Part shown: positions 1 through 8,222 of the stretch, one piece after another | How positions within the stretch are numbered: position 1 is the stretch's first letter | How the letters are laid out: each line of letters opens with the position of its first letter | Source of the DNA: Saprospiraceae bacterium | Lineage (GTDB): Bacteria; Bacteroidota; Bacteroidia; Chitinophagales; Saprospiraceae | Reading direction: 5' to 3' | Length of the DNA stretch: 35,402 bases | NCBI GenBank assembly: GCA_013002995.1 | Contig: JABDLO010000222.1 | Span: forward strand, 1-35,402 | The notes under the pieces: model-generated | Database searches by the model: none | Seen by the model: the letters and a program-made list of their open reading frames with translations, nothing else | Told to the model about the DNA's origin: nothing | Translations under genes and position numbers: made by a program

Positions 1-2
1 GG

Positions 3-560
3 GTAGGAGTTGCCGTTATGTTTTCGAGGAGAATTGAAATGAAGGGAAATGTATTTGAAAAGAATTGGGGGAGAAGTGCTTATGGCTTACTACTAAAAGA
101 GATATACGATGCGGAAATCCTCAATAATAAATTCAAGGAGAATACCATTGGAATCTTTGTGGAAGGATCTAATAGGATTAACTATCATTTTAATGATTTT
201 AATAGGAATGGATGGGCATTGAAATTTTCCGGAGGCTGTGAAGACAATGAGATCAGTCAAAACAATTTCATTGATAATTCACTAGACTTGGTAGTAAACA
301 CTAAATTATCCTCCAATAAATTTCACAAGAATTACTGGTCCGAATATTCAGGTTATGATCTTGATAAGGATCAACTGGGAGATGTTCCACATTATCCGGT
401 TAAATTATTCTCCTATGTTTTGGATAAAGCTCCTGAAGCGATTGTTCTGATGAGGAGTTTATTTGTAGATATTATTAATTTTTCTGAGAAAATAAGTCCT
501 GTTTTTACACCCAAGGATGTGATGGACGATTCACCATTAATGTATCCGGTCAATGATTAA
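3..560 (+). CDS. nosD: NosD, copper-binding/maturation protein of nitrous oxide reductase (C-terminal part, cut by window edge)
   Basis: The reading frame is open to the left edge, so the start lies outside the window; an internal ATG at 18 is not the true start. NosD is a periplasmic right-handed beta-helix protein that works with the NosFY ABC transporter to mature the copper centres of nitrous oxide reductase NosZ. The visible part has NosD/CASH-type beta-helix repeats (N-x-F, N-N-x-F patterns), the family stretch AYGLLLKEIYDAEI, the NYWSEYSGYDLDKDQLGDVPH block and a conserved tail ending SPLMYPVND. The stop overlaps the nosF start by 8 bases, which indicates translational coupling. Assignment rests on family resemblance and on the nosF-nosY genes that follow. 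nosZ should lie further left. Confidence 0.9.
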   Translation, partial: VGVAVMFSRRIEMKGNVFEKNWGRSAYGLLLKEIYDAEILNNKFKENTIGIFVEGSNRINYHFNDFNRNGWALKFSGGCEDNEISQNNFIDNSLDLVVNTKLSSNKFHKNYWSEYSGYDLDKDQLGDVPHYPVKLFSYVLDKAPEAIVLMRSLFVDIINFSEKISPVFTPKDVMDDSPLMYPVND

Positions 561-1257
561 AGTAACCAATTTACATAAGTCATTCAAGAAAAATGTTGTG
601 CTCAATGGTATTGACTTGAACATTTCTGATCAGGGGATTACTGCCATACTTGGCCCAAATGGTTCTGGAAAGACCACCTTCATCAAATCGATATTGGGAT
701 TGGTGATCCCACAATCTGGAGAAATAAAGATTCGGAATCAATCCATTAATGGAAGAGATGACTATAGATCAGATATCTCGCATCTTCCTCAGATCGCATC
801 ATTCCCGGAAAACCTCACAGGAAGAGAATTGATAAAGCTCGTAAAGGATTTAAGGAAAGGTGAGAGTCGTGAAAGTGAGTTGATTGAGTTATTAAATCTC
901 GAACAAGAACTGGATAAGAAAATGGGTAATCTATCCGGTGGAAATAAACAGAAGATCAATATTGTGCTCGCATTGATGTTTGATACACCATTGATCATCC
1001 TGGATGAACCAAGTACCGGTTTGGACCCCGTGTCATTATTAAGATTTAAGGAGTTTATTAAAGGAGAAAGCAAGGCGGGTAAGAAAGTATTACTTACAAC
1101 TCACATAATGGATCTTGTTGATAAATTGGCGGATGATGTTATTTTTCTGCTTGATGGACATATTCATTTCCAGGGCTCTGTAGATCAATTATTGACCACA
1201 ACAGGAGAGCAAACCATTGAGAAATCTATTGCTTCACTTTTACAAAGCAATGCTTAA
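553..1257 (+). CDS. nosF: NosF, ABC transporter ATP-binding protein
   Basis: This 234-residue cytoplasmic ABC ATPase is of the usual NosF size. Walker A is GPNGSGKT (residues 34-41), the signature is LSGGNKQK (127-134), Walker B is LIILDEP (147-153), and the switch His lies in LLTTHIMD. It should power the NosY permease in a NosDFY complex that supplies a sulfur- or copper-related function for NosZ maturation. It starts 8 bases inside nosD, and its stop shares one base with the nosY start. Taken alone the protein could be any CcmA-type ATPase; the name comes from its position between nosD and a NosY-like permease. Confidence 0.9.
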   Translation: MIKVTNLHKSFKKNVVLNGIDLNISDQGITAILGPNGSGKTTFIKSILGLVIPQSGEIKIRNQSINGRDDYRSDISHLPQIASFPENLTGRELIKLVKDLRKGESRESELIELLNLEQELDKKMGNLSGGNKQKINIVLALMFDTPLIILDEPSTGLDPVSLLRFKEFIKGESKAGKKVLLTTHIMDLVDKLADDVIFLLDGHIHFQGSVDQLLTTTGEQTIEKSIASLLQSNA

Positions 1258-2039
1258 TGATTGAAGTATTTAAATACAGTTTAAAGGATATGGTCAGGAA
1301 TCGGTGGATTTTCCTTTACACAGGCTTTTTTTTATTGGTAACAATATCCTTATTAGCATTGAGTAATGACCTTATAAAAGTGACAATATCAATGAGTAAT
1401 ATTGTCTTGATTCTGACCCCTTTGGTAGGTCTTTTATTCGGAACAATGTATAGTTACAATTCACGGGAATTCATTGATCTGCTTTTGGCTCAACCCTTAT
1501 CCAGGATTTCGGTGTATTCGGGGATTTATCTGGGTCTTGCTATTTCTCTAATACTTAGTGTAGTGCTAGGCATTGGTGTTCCGATGGCGTTTTATGGGAT
1601 ATTTACTTCTGAAGCCTTAATACCTTTTCTTGTGCTTTTCTCAATGGCCATAGTTTTATCAATTATTTTTTCTTTGATTGCCTTTCTTATTGCAACTCGA
1701 TTTGAAAATAAATTAAAAGGTTTCGGCCTGGCCATTTTTGTTTGGTTGTTTTTTGCTGTTATCTATGATGGGATATTTTTGCTTGTGTTGATGTGGTTTA
1801 AAGAATATCCGCTGGAAAAGCTGACGATAGGACTCACTTTATTTAACCCGATAGACCTTGCCAGGATATTAATATTACTAAAGCTGGATGTATCTGCCAT
1901 GATGGGTTACACCGGTGCTGTATTGCAGAAATACCTTGGATCAGGATTGGGCATCTTAACGATTATTACTTCACTCGCTATGTGGATAATTATACCTGCT
2001 TTAATGTTAAAGCGAATTCTTTACAAAAAGGATTTTTAA
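1257..2039 (+). CDS. nosY: NosY, ABC-2 type membrane permease
   Basis: This 260-residue protein is almost entirely hydrophobic and has about six predicted membrane segments: near residues 18-36, 47-66, 94-118, 125-146, 160-180 and 233-251. The N-terminal segment FKYSLKDMVRNRWI and the FGTMYSYNSREFIDLLLAQPLSR block match NosY/ABC-2 permeases. It overlaps nosF by one base (TAATG), so the two are co-translated. It is the last gene of the nos cluster on this strand; the next gene is tail-to-tail four bases away, and I see no nosL or clear terminator hairpin between them. Confidence 0.88.
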   Translation: MIEVFKYSLKDMVRNRWIFLYTGFFLLVTISLLALSNDLIKVTISMSNIVLILTPLVGLLFGTMYSYNSREFIDLLLAQPLSRISVYSGIYLGLAISLILSVVLGIGVPMAFYGIFTSEALIPFLVLFSMAIVLSIIFSLIAFLIATRFENKLKGFGLAIFVWLFFAVIYDGIFLLVLMWFKEYPLEKLTIGLTLFNPIDLARILILLKLDVSAMMGYTGAVLQKYLGSGLGILTIITSLAMWIIIPALMLKRILYKKDF

Positions 2040-2043
2040 TCGA

Positions 2044-2556
2044 TCACCAGTTTCCTGCATATCTCAATGATTCACCAGTGCTTTCTATAACGTAAGCTCT
2101 TTTGATGGTTATGATCTGTCTGATGTGGTGATAATCATGAGATAACCAGTTACACAGGAATAATTTTGCACTCATCGGTCCGAATTTTTGATGTTGATAA
2201 GCATTGTTCCATTGGGGATTCTCAAGATTTTTTAACCAGGTAATGCTTTTCTCTCTTTCTGACTTCCAATCTTCCAGTACTTGATTGTAGTCTTGTTCAG
2301 AATATGTGCGAGAAGTGACCCAGCCTACGGGATCAATTGGATTCAATGGTCGCGATGGATCATCTAAGGTAGATCTTACCCTTTCTCTGAAATCCTCTAC
2401 CTCCTCATCCCTTAGATGGCAGATAACCTGTAGAAGAGACCATTTTTCTTCATCTTCAGTGAATTGATATTCTCTTTCAGGGGTGCCTTTTAAGAGGTTA
2501 TAGATAATATCCTTATTTCTTTCGAGGTCTAAGATGATTTTATGTGCATCAAACAT
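2044..2556 (-). CDS. DinB-family putative metal-dependent protein
   Basis: This 170-residue protein has the four-helix-bundle pattern of the DinB/YfiT superfamily. The three expected metal-ligand histidines are visible: H47 in ICHLRDEE, and H140 and H144 in LSHDYHHIRQI. Members bind divalent metal, and some act as thiol-dependent S-transferases (the bacillithiol type), but the substrate here cannot be told from sequence. It lies 14 bases downstream of the VOC gene, and the two are probably one transcript. It ends tail-to-tail with nosY. It may be a housekeeping or stress protein and has no evident link to the nos genes. Confidence 0.82.
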   Translation of the reverse strand: MFDAHKIILDLERNKDIIYNLLKGTPEREYQFTEDEEKWSLLQVICHLRDEEVEDFRERVRSTLDDPSRPLNPIDPVGWVTSRTYSEQDYNQVLEDWKSEREKSITWLKNLENPQWNNAYQHQKFGPMSAKLFLCNWLSHDYHHIRQIITIKRAYVIESTGESLRYAGNW

Positions 2557-2570
2557 AATATGGTAATAAT

Positions 2571-2999
2571 TTATTTGGCAAATATTTGACTCATATCCTT
2601 GAAGGACTTGAATTCGAGGGCATTATCGCTTGGGTCTTTAAAGAACATGGTCGCCTGTTCTCCTACCTGTCCTTCAAATCTTACATAAGGTTCAATTACA
2701 AAACGGATTCCTTTTGACTTTAAGTCAGAGGCCAGGTTATGAAAATCATCCCAATCCAGCACAACACCAAAGTGAGGAACCGGCACATCATGCCCATCTA
2801 CAGGGTTATGGTGTAATGGTTCAGCCATTTCGGTGGGTGGCTTGTAATGGATTACAAATTGATGACCGAAAAAGTCAAAGTCTACCCAGTGATCACTGCT
2901 TCTACCTTCTTCACAACCAAGTGTGTCTCTATAAAATATACGAGCCTCTTCCAGATTTGATACCGGAACAGCAAGGTGAAATGGATTTATTTTATTCAT
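2571..2999 (-). CDS. VOC (glyoxalase/bleomycin-resistance/dioxygenase) family protein
   Basis: This 142-residue single-domain protein has the paired beta-alpha-beta-beta-beta pattern of the vicinal oxygen chelate fold. The start [24 protein letters not shown] is typical. Likely metal ligands are H8, H76 (in PHFGVVLDW) and E129 (in DNALEFKSF). Such proteins act as small lyases, isomerases, dioxygenases or drug-binding proteins; the substrate is unknown. The ATG start at 2999 gives a full-length domain. The DinB gene follows 14 bases downstream, so the pair is likely an operon. Confidence 0.85.
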   Translation of the reverse strand: MNKINPFHLAVPVSNLEEARIFYRDTLGCEEGRSSDHWVDFDFFGHQFVIHYKPPTEMAEPLHHNPVDGHDVPVPHFGVVLDWDDFHNLASDLKSKGIRFVIEPYVRFEGQVGEQATMFFKDPSDNALEFKSFKDMSQIFAK

Positions 3000-3103
3000 G
3001 TGTAAATGGTGTTTTGTAAATGCTCAAAATCTTTTTTCCTTCTCCAGATTATGCTATCCAACAGATGAGGTTCAATTTAGATTTCATAAATCTACAATAT
3101 TCT

Positions 3104-3269
3104 ATGCCTCAAAACCTCAATTACTAAAATACTTAGGTTTTTACTTTCCTTTCTCTCATTGAGCTTGAAGGTTTCGGCATATAGTAATGATGACCCCAAT
3201 GATACCAATGTAGATTTTAAGTATCCTCGTTATATGAATATAGAATTGTCGAGTGAAATTCTCTGCTAA
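3104..3269 (+). pseudogene. Possible remnant of a secreted-protein gene, frameshifted at its start and truncated
   Basis: The intergenic DNA here encodes a stretch that looks like an export signal followed by a mature N terminus. Reading from 3105 it gives TSITKILRFLLSFLSLSLK, then VSAYSNDDPNDTNVDFKYPR, and stops at 3267-3269. The only nearby ATG (3104-3106) is one base out of frame with it; removing one base right after the ATG would give a Lys-containing, hydrophobic signal peptide. The frame ends after about 50 residues, abutting the stop of the convergent hydrolase gene. It may be a decayed gene front, a gene with a non-ATG start, or chance. Confidence 0.35.
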
Positions 3270-4084
3270 GGAATATGCTTGACAATGTGGAGTGGGGATT
3301 TACTCCAGTTAAAGTGGTTGAACCCCTCAATAATGTGATGACTTACAGAAGCAGAACTCTTAAATTTATTTACAAGTTGACTGACAGTTTCAGAAGGTGT
3401 CATTTCATCTTCCGTAAATGAAAATGCTCTAACCTTTCCGGTATATTTTTCGATAGCAGAATTATAATTAAATGATGATCCCATTGGTTCTAATCGTCCT
3501 GTATTTACCAGATGACACCAATCTTTCATCGTCTGGATTCCTTCTCTTCCTGCGAATCCAAATTTTTGACCAGGGAAATATCCGATCAATTGTGATAAAG
3601 GGACAAAGAACTTGCCTGCAAATTTAAGCCAGTGCCTTCTTTTTCCGGGCCAATCTTTATAATAAGGAAGACTTGATCCAATCAATATAATGTGATTGAT
3701 ACAGTCCGAATATCTGGCTCCAAACATACAAGCAACTTGTCCACCAAGTGAATGACCACATAACTCAATTTGATTATAACTCTTATCATCAATGATACTA
3801 TTTACGATTTCGTACAAATCATTTATCATGGCCTGGTAACCAATCTTATTCCTTCTATCAGCCCTTACGGTTGAGGTTCCCATGCCTCTGTAATCAAGAG
3901 TAATAACATCTTTTTCTTTTTCCTCTACAATACATCTGGCCAATCTCTTATAATAAGATCCCCTAACACCCATCGCAGGCAAAATGATGACCAATCCCGA
4001 TTCAGAAATTCCATCGGAAAATAGCTTATAGGAAACCTTATGACCCTTATTAAATTTAAATAATACCTCTTCTTCGTAAGCCAT
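3266..4084 (-). CDS. Alpha/beta hydrolase (COG4757-like)
   Basis: This 272-residue serine hydrolase fold protein has no signal peptide, so it is probably cytoplasmic. The nucleophile elbow is GHSLGG (residues 110-115, Ser112). The oxyanion-side motif region is LPAMGVRGSYYKRLA. The FDYRG-like element appears as LDYRGMGTST. The catalytic His is probably H257 in GFNHFNW, with an acidic residue in FSFTEDEMTPSE. The family is predicted esterases or lipases of unknown substrate. The start lies two bases beyond the stop of the EamA transporter gene, so the pair should be co-transcribed. Its stop overlaps the end of the possible pseudogene on the other strand. Confidence 0.82.
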   Translation of the reverse strand: MAYEEEVLFKFNKGHKVSYKLFSDGISESGLVIILPAMGVRGSYYKRLARCIVEEKEKDVITLDYRGMGTSTVRADRRNKIGYQAMINDLYEIVNSIIDDKSYNQIELCGHSLGGQVACMFGARYSDCINHIILIGSSLPYYKDWPGKRRHWLKFAGKFFVPLSQLIGYFPGQKFGFAGREGIQTMKDWCHLVNTGRLEPMGSSFNYNSAIEKYTGKVRAFSFTEDEMTPSETVSQLVNKFKSSASVSHHIIEGFNHFNWSKSPLHIVKHIP

Positions 4085-4086
4085 GT

Positions 4087-4926
4087 TTATTTACTCTGGT
4101 TCAAGAGAAAACTTGAAATGATGATCATAGAACCACCAATCATCATTCTGGATGTGATTACCTCACCCAGGATCAGGTACCCCAATACAACAGCACTCAC
4201 TACTTCAAGATACATAATTGCTGATGCCATATAAGCTTTTAGATATTTTAACCCCAGGAAGAAGAGATAAAAAACACCAAGTCCAACAACTATTGCATAG
4301 GTGCTACTGAGTACAAAGTCTGAATTGGTCATTAACGGGAACCCAATTACGAAAAACGGCAGAAATACGATTGCTCCTGCCAGATTCTGATAGAATATCA
4401 TTTCAATTTGATTGAAACGGGAAACCCTGGATTTGAATATGATTACAGTAAGGGCATAGACGACAGCAGCCAGGAGTGCAGCTGTCATACCTACAAGGTC
4501 ATCGTTCATAATTGAAAATGAACGATCAGAATAAGCAATGATCAATCCAGCAAATGAAGTGAATATCAATAATTTGTGAAGGGTGAGTACTTTTTCTTTA
4601 AGAAATATATATCCAAGGATCGCTGCAAAAATAGGATATGAATAAAACAATACCGTTGCGTTTGCTACGGACGTAAGCACGAATGCCAGAATATAAAGAT
4701 ATAGGCGTATGGCATTTAGTATTGAAGCAACCAACATGGATTGATAACCCGGTCTTAGGATACTTTGCTTCTTATAAAGTATCCAGCCTCCAAGCAATAT
4801 TGTAGGGAGTCCCATTCTTACCCAAGCAATGGCCTTGGCATCCATTTCAATATATTTTATTAAAATTCCGGATGTTCCTGCAATTATTCCAGCAGCTACC
4901 AGTGATAAAAATGCTCTTTGTCTCAT
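4087..4926 (-). CDS. EamA/DMT-family inner membrane transporter
   Basis: This 279-residue protein has about ten hydrophobic segments arranged as two repeated halves of five, the pattern of EamA (drug/metabolite transporter, RhaT/YdcZ-like) exporters. The first half starts LSLVAAGIIAGTSGILIKY and ends FLKEKVLTLHKLL; the second half ends in the matching YLILGEVITSRMMIGGSMII. Substrates of this family include amino acids, nucleobases and other metabolites, and none can be assigned here. The hydrolase gene begins two bases after its stop, so they are likely one operon. The gene is divergent from the outer membrane protein gene at 5070. Confidence 0.88.
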   Translation of the reverse strand: MRQRAFLSLVAAGIIAGTSGILIKYIEMDAKAIAWVRMGLPTILLGGWILYKKQSILRPGYQSMLVASILNAIRLYLYILAFVLTSVANATVLFYSYPIFAAILGYIFLKEKVLTLHKLLIFTSFAGLIIAYSDRSFSIMNDDLVGMTAALLAAVVYALTVIIFKSRVSRFNQIEMIFYQNLAGAIVFLPFFVIGFPLMTNSDFVLSSTYAIVVGLGVFYLFFLGLKYLKAYMASAIMYLEVVSAVVLGYLILGEVITSRMMIGGSMIIISSFLLNQSK

Positions 4927-5033
4927 TAATGGTAGCTGAAGTAATTGTATAGATGTTTTAGATCTCTTGACATAGTTTCGACCAATGAGGTTGTTTTATG
5001 GAATAGTAATGCTTCCTCAAAGATTAAGTGGTG

Positions 5034-5041
5034 TATATTTG
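5034..5041 (+). promoter_or_regulatory. Putative Bacteroidota-type -7 promoter element (TATATTTG)
   Basis: TATATTTG fits the phylum consensus TAnnTTTG exactly. It lies 28 bases before the ATG of the outer membrane protein gene at 5070. A weak -33 partner (TTC in place of TTG) sits 18 bases upstream, at 5013-5015. Transcription would start near 5048, giving a short leader. Inferred from motif only. Confidence 0.5.
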
Positions 5042-5069
5042 CATGTTGAAAACCCTAATATAAAAAGGA

Positions 5070-6299
5070 ATGCGAAAAATCCTGGTAGCAGTGTTCAGCT
5101 GCTTTCTATTATTTAATCTCTCTAGTCAGGATATCATTGACCGTTTGGACATATTTATCGATTGTCAATTTGGTTGCGACTTCACCTATATCAGGCAAAA
5201 TATAGAATTCGTCAATTTCATGCAAGATCGATTCCAGGCAGATGTATTTGTTCAAGCTACAAGGTTGAGAACGGGATCAGGTGGAAGAGAAATCCAGTTG
5301 GTTTTCAGTGGAAACGACCAATTTGCCGGGATGCAAGATACGATAACGTATCAGTTGATTCCAGAGGCAACAGATGCCATTGAAAGAGAAGCTCTGGTCA
5401 GGAATGTGAAACGTGGATTACTACCATATTTATTAGAAACACAACTGGCTGAAAACATCACGTTTGAAATTGAGGGAGTTGAAAAGGAAGAAGAAAAAAT
5501 AGTAGAAGATCCCTGGAATTTTTGGGTTTTCAATATTGGAGGAAATGCCAATCTTGAAGGGGAGGCTCAATTTAATAGTGCCTCATTTTCTACAAGATTT
5601 TCAGCATCGAGGGTAACTGATGCCAGTAAGATTTCTGTCTTTGCAAGATACAATTATGAAGAGGGGAATTTTGATTTAGGGGATGGAGAAGAGTTCAAAT
5701 CGATTATTGAAAGATACTTTGCCAATATGAGATATGTACTCAGTATAAATGATCATTGGTCAGCAGGATTTAATGCAAATGTTGGTTCTTCAACATTTGG
5801 TAATACAGATATTGAAGGTTCTTTCAGACCTGCAATAGAATTTAATGTTTATCCCTATGAGGATGCTGCAACCAGAAGGCTTTCATTCAACTACAGCATA
5901 GGCCCGGAGTATAAAGACTATACGGACACCACACTTTTTGATAAGTTAGAAGAAACAATAGTAAGACATCGGATAGATATTGAATTTTCTCAGACTCAAA
6001 AATGGGGAGAATTAGAGATTGATGCAGGAGTGAGTCAATATCTTCACGATCCGAGTTTATACTCTATGTTCATTAATCCAAACCTTGAATGGATCATTAC
6101 AAGAGGTTTAAGACTCAACATAGGAGGAGTGATTTCATTTGTAGGAGATAGGATTAACATTGCCAAAGCTGACCTCTCTGATGAAGAGATTTTGTTGCAA
6201 GTCAGGCAATTGGATACAGATTACAGATACTTTACTTATGTTGGCTTCAATTACCGATTTGGATCAAAGTATAATAACTATGTAAACCCAAGGTTTTAA
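5070..6299 (+). CDS. Uncharacterised outer membrane beta-barrel protein with a periplasmic N-terminal domain
   Basis: This 409-residue exported protein has a signal peptide in residues 1-20 (MRKILVAVFSCFLLFNLSSQ, cleavage near SSQ|D). Residues 21-135 form a soluble domain with two close cysteines, C32 and C36 in DCQFGCD, that could form a disulfide. An acidic linker (EKEEEKIVEDPW) follows. From about residue 150 there are alternating aromatic beta strands with short turns (for example FARYNYEEGNFDLG and FTYVGFNYRFGSKYNNY), ending in NPRF, consistent with a beta-barrel ending in Phe. I do not recognise a characterised family. The layout suggests a DUF481-like barrel, but I cannot confirm this. 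It is a single-gene unit with its own promoter-like element. Confidence 0.7.
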   Translation: MRKILVAVFSCFLLFNLSSQDIIDRLDIFIDCQFGCDFTYIRQNIEFVNFMQDRFQADVFVQATRLRTGSGGREIQLVFSGNDQFAGMQDTITYQLIPEATDAIEREALVRNVKRGLLPYLLETQLAENITFEIEGVEKEEEKIVEDPWNFWVFNIGGNANLEGEAQFNSASFSTRFSASRVTDASKISVFARYNYEEGNFDLGDGEEFKSIIERYFANMRYVLSINDHWSAGFNANVGSSTFGNTDIEGSFRPAIEFNVYPYEDAATRRLSFNYSIGPEYKDYTDTTLFDKLEETIVRHRIDIEFSQTQKWGELEIDAGVSQYLHDPSLYSMFINPNLEWIITRGLRLNIGGVISFVGDRINIAKADLSDEEILLQVRQLDTDYRYFTYVGFNYRFGSKYNNYVNPRF

Positions 6300-6406
6300 C
6301 TATTTCTATCTAATTCCATCAATTTTCATCTGTTTTCAATTTTTGGGTTAGATTTTGCATATGATTTAAGAAGTAATAACTTCATAGATCATAAAGCGAT
6401 ACTAAT

Positions 6407-8074
6407 ATGACCGATATTGAAATTGCACAACGGGTTCAGTTACAACATATATATGCAATTGCAGGAAAACTGGGAGTAAATACAGACGATATTGAAACCT
6501 ACGGAAAGTATAAGGCCAAGCTTCCATTAAACCTGATTGATAAAAAGAAAGCATCTAAGAGCAAGCTTATTTTAGTCTCAGCAATGTCACCCACACCTTC
6601 AGGAGAAGGAAAGACCACCATTTCAATTGGGCTTTCTGAGGGATTGAATAAGATTGGGAAAAAATCGACAGTAGTATTAAGAGAACCTTCCCTGGGGCCT
6701 GTATTTGGAATCAAAGGGGGAGCCGCTGGAGGAGGTTATTCACAAGTGCTTCCAATGGAGGATATCAACCTCCATTTCACAGGAGACTTTTCAGCTATAG
6801 AAAAAGCACATAATTTATTGGCTGCAGTCATTGATAATAATATTCAAAGTAAGAAAAATTCATTAGGTATTGATCCAAGGACGATTACCTGGAAGCGAGT
6901 CATGGATATGAATGACCGGGCTTTGAGAAATATTATTGTTGGTCTGGGAGGTACCAGTTCAGGCGTTCCCAGGGAGACAGGTTTTGATATTACAGCGGCA
7001 TCCGAAATCATGGCAATATTATGTCTGTCAGAAGATAGAGCTGACCTTATAAAGAGGTTAGGGAATATATTCATAGGGTATACCATGGATAGAAAACCCA
7101 TCTATGCAAGAGACCTGAAAGCTCCGGGAGCAATGGCAGCGTTATTGAAAGACGCCATCAAGCCTAACCTTGTCCAGACCATTGAAGGAAATCCCGCCAT
7201 AATTCACGGAGGCCCTTTTGCCAATATTGCTCAAGGAACCAATTCTGTGATTGCAACAAGAATGGGGATGTCGCTTTCTGATTATACTGTCACTGAAGCG
7301 GGATTTGGAGCTGATCTGGGGGCAGAAAAATTTCTTGATATTAAGTGCCAAAGTGCCGGGATAAGCCCTAAAGTTGTTGTGCTTACTGCAACCATTCGAG
7401 CCTTGAAATATCATGGTGGAGTGCCACTCGATCAATTGAAAGAACCTAATCCGGAAGCAGTAGAACAAGGACTTCCTAATCTGGAAAAGCACCTTGAGAA
7501 TATCCGAAAATTTGGAATTACTCCGGTTATAGCAATTAATAAGTTTGTCTCGGATACTGATGAAGAAGTTGAAGTTATCAGATTATTTGCTGAAAAGTCA
7601 GGGACCAAATGTGCTGTTGCCGAAGTATGGGCCAAAGGAGGAGAGGGTGCCATCGAATTGGCTCAAAGGGTAGTGGAAGAAATTGAGAATAATGAAGTTA
7701 ACTTTAAACCTATTTATCAATGGGATGCTCCAGTTAAGGACAAAATTGAGTTGGTTGCCAGGGAGATATATGGTGCTGAGGGAGTAGATTATGATGCTCA
7801 AGCCAAAAGAGACCTCAGAAAAATTTCAGCATTGAATCTTGATCATCTTCCTGTATGTATTGCCAAAACACAAAAGTCACTTTCAGACAATGCCAGGCTG
7901 CTTGGAAGACCTTCAGGTTTTATAATAACAGTACGCGAAATTGAGATCGCTGCCGGGGCAGGATTTTTAGTTCCTATTACCGGTAACATCGTAAGAATGC
8001 CCGGTCTCCCTGCTAGTCCGGCCAGTGAAAATATTACCATTGATAATGAGGGCAATATCATTGGCCTGTCTTAA
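6407..8074 (+). CDS. fhs: Formate--tetrahydrofolate ligase
   Basis: This enzyme makes 10-formyltetrahydrofolate from formate, tetrahydrofolate and ATP in the cytoplasm, feeding purine synthesis, formyl-Met-tRNA formation and serine/glycine one-carbon exchange. The length of 555 residues matches the family. The ATP-binding loop PTPSGEGKTT is at residues 62-71. Other hallmark blocks are LREPSLGPVFGIKGGAAGGGY, the folate-side stretch beginning NIAQGTNSVIATRMG, and the C-terminal FLVPITGNIVRMPGLP. It stands alone in the same direction as pckA. No THF riboswitch-like structure is evident in the 107 bases upstream. Confidence 0.97.
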   Translation: MTDIEIAQRVQLQHIYAIAGKLGVNTDDIETYGKYKAKLPLNLIDKKKASKSKLILVSAMSPTPSGEGKTTISIGLSEGLNKIGKKSTVVLREPSLGPVFGIKGGAAGGGYSQVLPMEDINLHFTGDFSAIEKAHNLLAAVIDNNIQSKKNSLGIDPRTITWKRVMDMNDRALRNIIVGLGGTSSGVPRETGFDITAASEIMAILCLSEDRADLIKRLGNIFIGYTMDRKPIYARDLKAPGAMAALLKDAIKPNLVQTIEGNPAIIHGGPFANIAQGTNSVIATRMGMSLSDYTVTEAGFGADLGAEKFLDIKCQSAGISPKVVVLTATIRALKYHGGVPLDQLKEPNPEAVEQGLPNLEKHLENIRKFGITPVIAINKFVSDTDEEVEVIRLFAEKSGTKCAVAEVWAKGGEGAIELAQRVVEEIENNEVNFKPIYQWDAPVKDKIELVAREIYGAEGVDYDAQAKRDLRKISALNLDHLPVCIAKTQKSLSDNARLLGRPSGFIITVREIEIAAGAGFLVPITGNIVRMPGLPASPASENITIDNEGNIIGLS

Positions 8075-8222
8075 TTTCAATAATCCTCTAGGTAAATAAA
8101 ACATGATGAGTATCATATAGAATTATGATAAAGTTAATCTTTGTATGCCTTTTTCATTATGCCAAATGATTTATCTTGCCGGCTTAAATGAAAATACATC
8201 TTAATTAAAAAAGCTATTCATT

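Noticed and set aside
6300-6406. Tetrahydrofolate-type riboswitch before fhs
   Set aside because: The 107-base leader is AT-rich and shows no multi-stem structure or conserved core that I can draw.
8112-8129. ATCATA/TATGAT inverted repeat in the pckA leader
   Set aside because: Six-base AT-rich arms are expected by chance at this base composition; noted in the pckA entry only.
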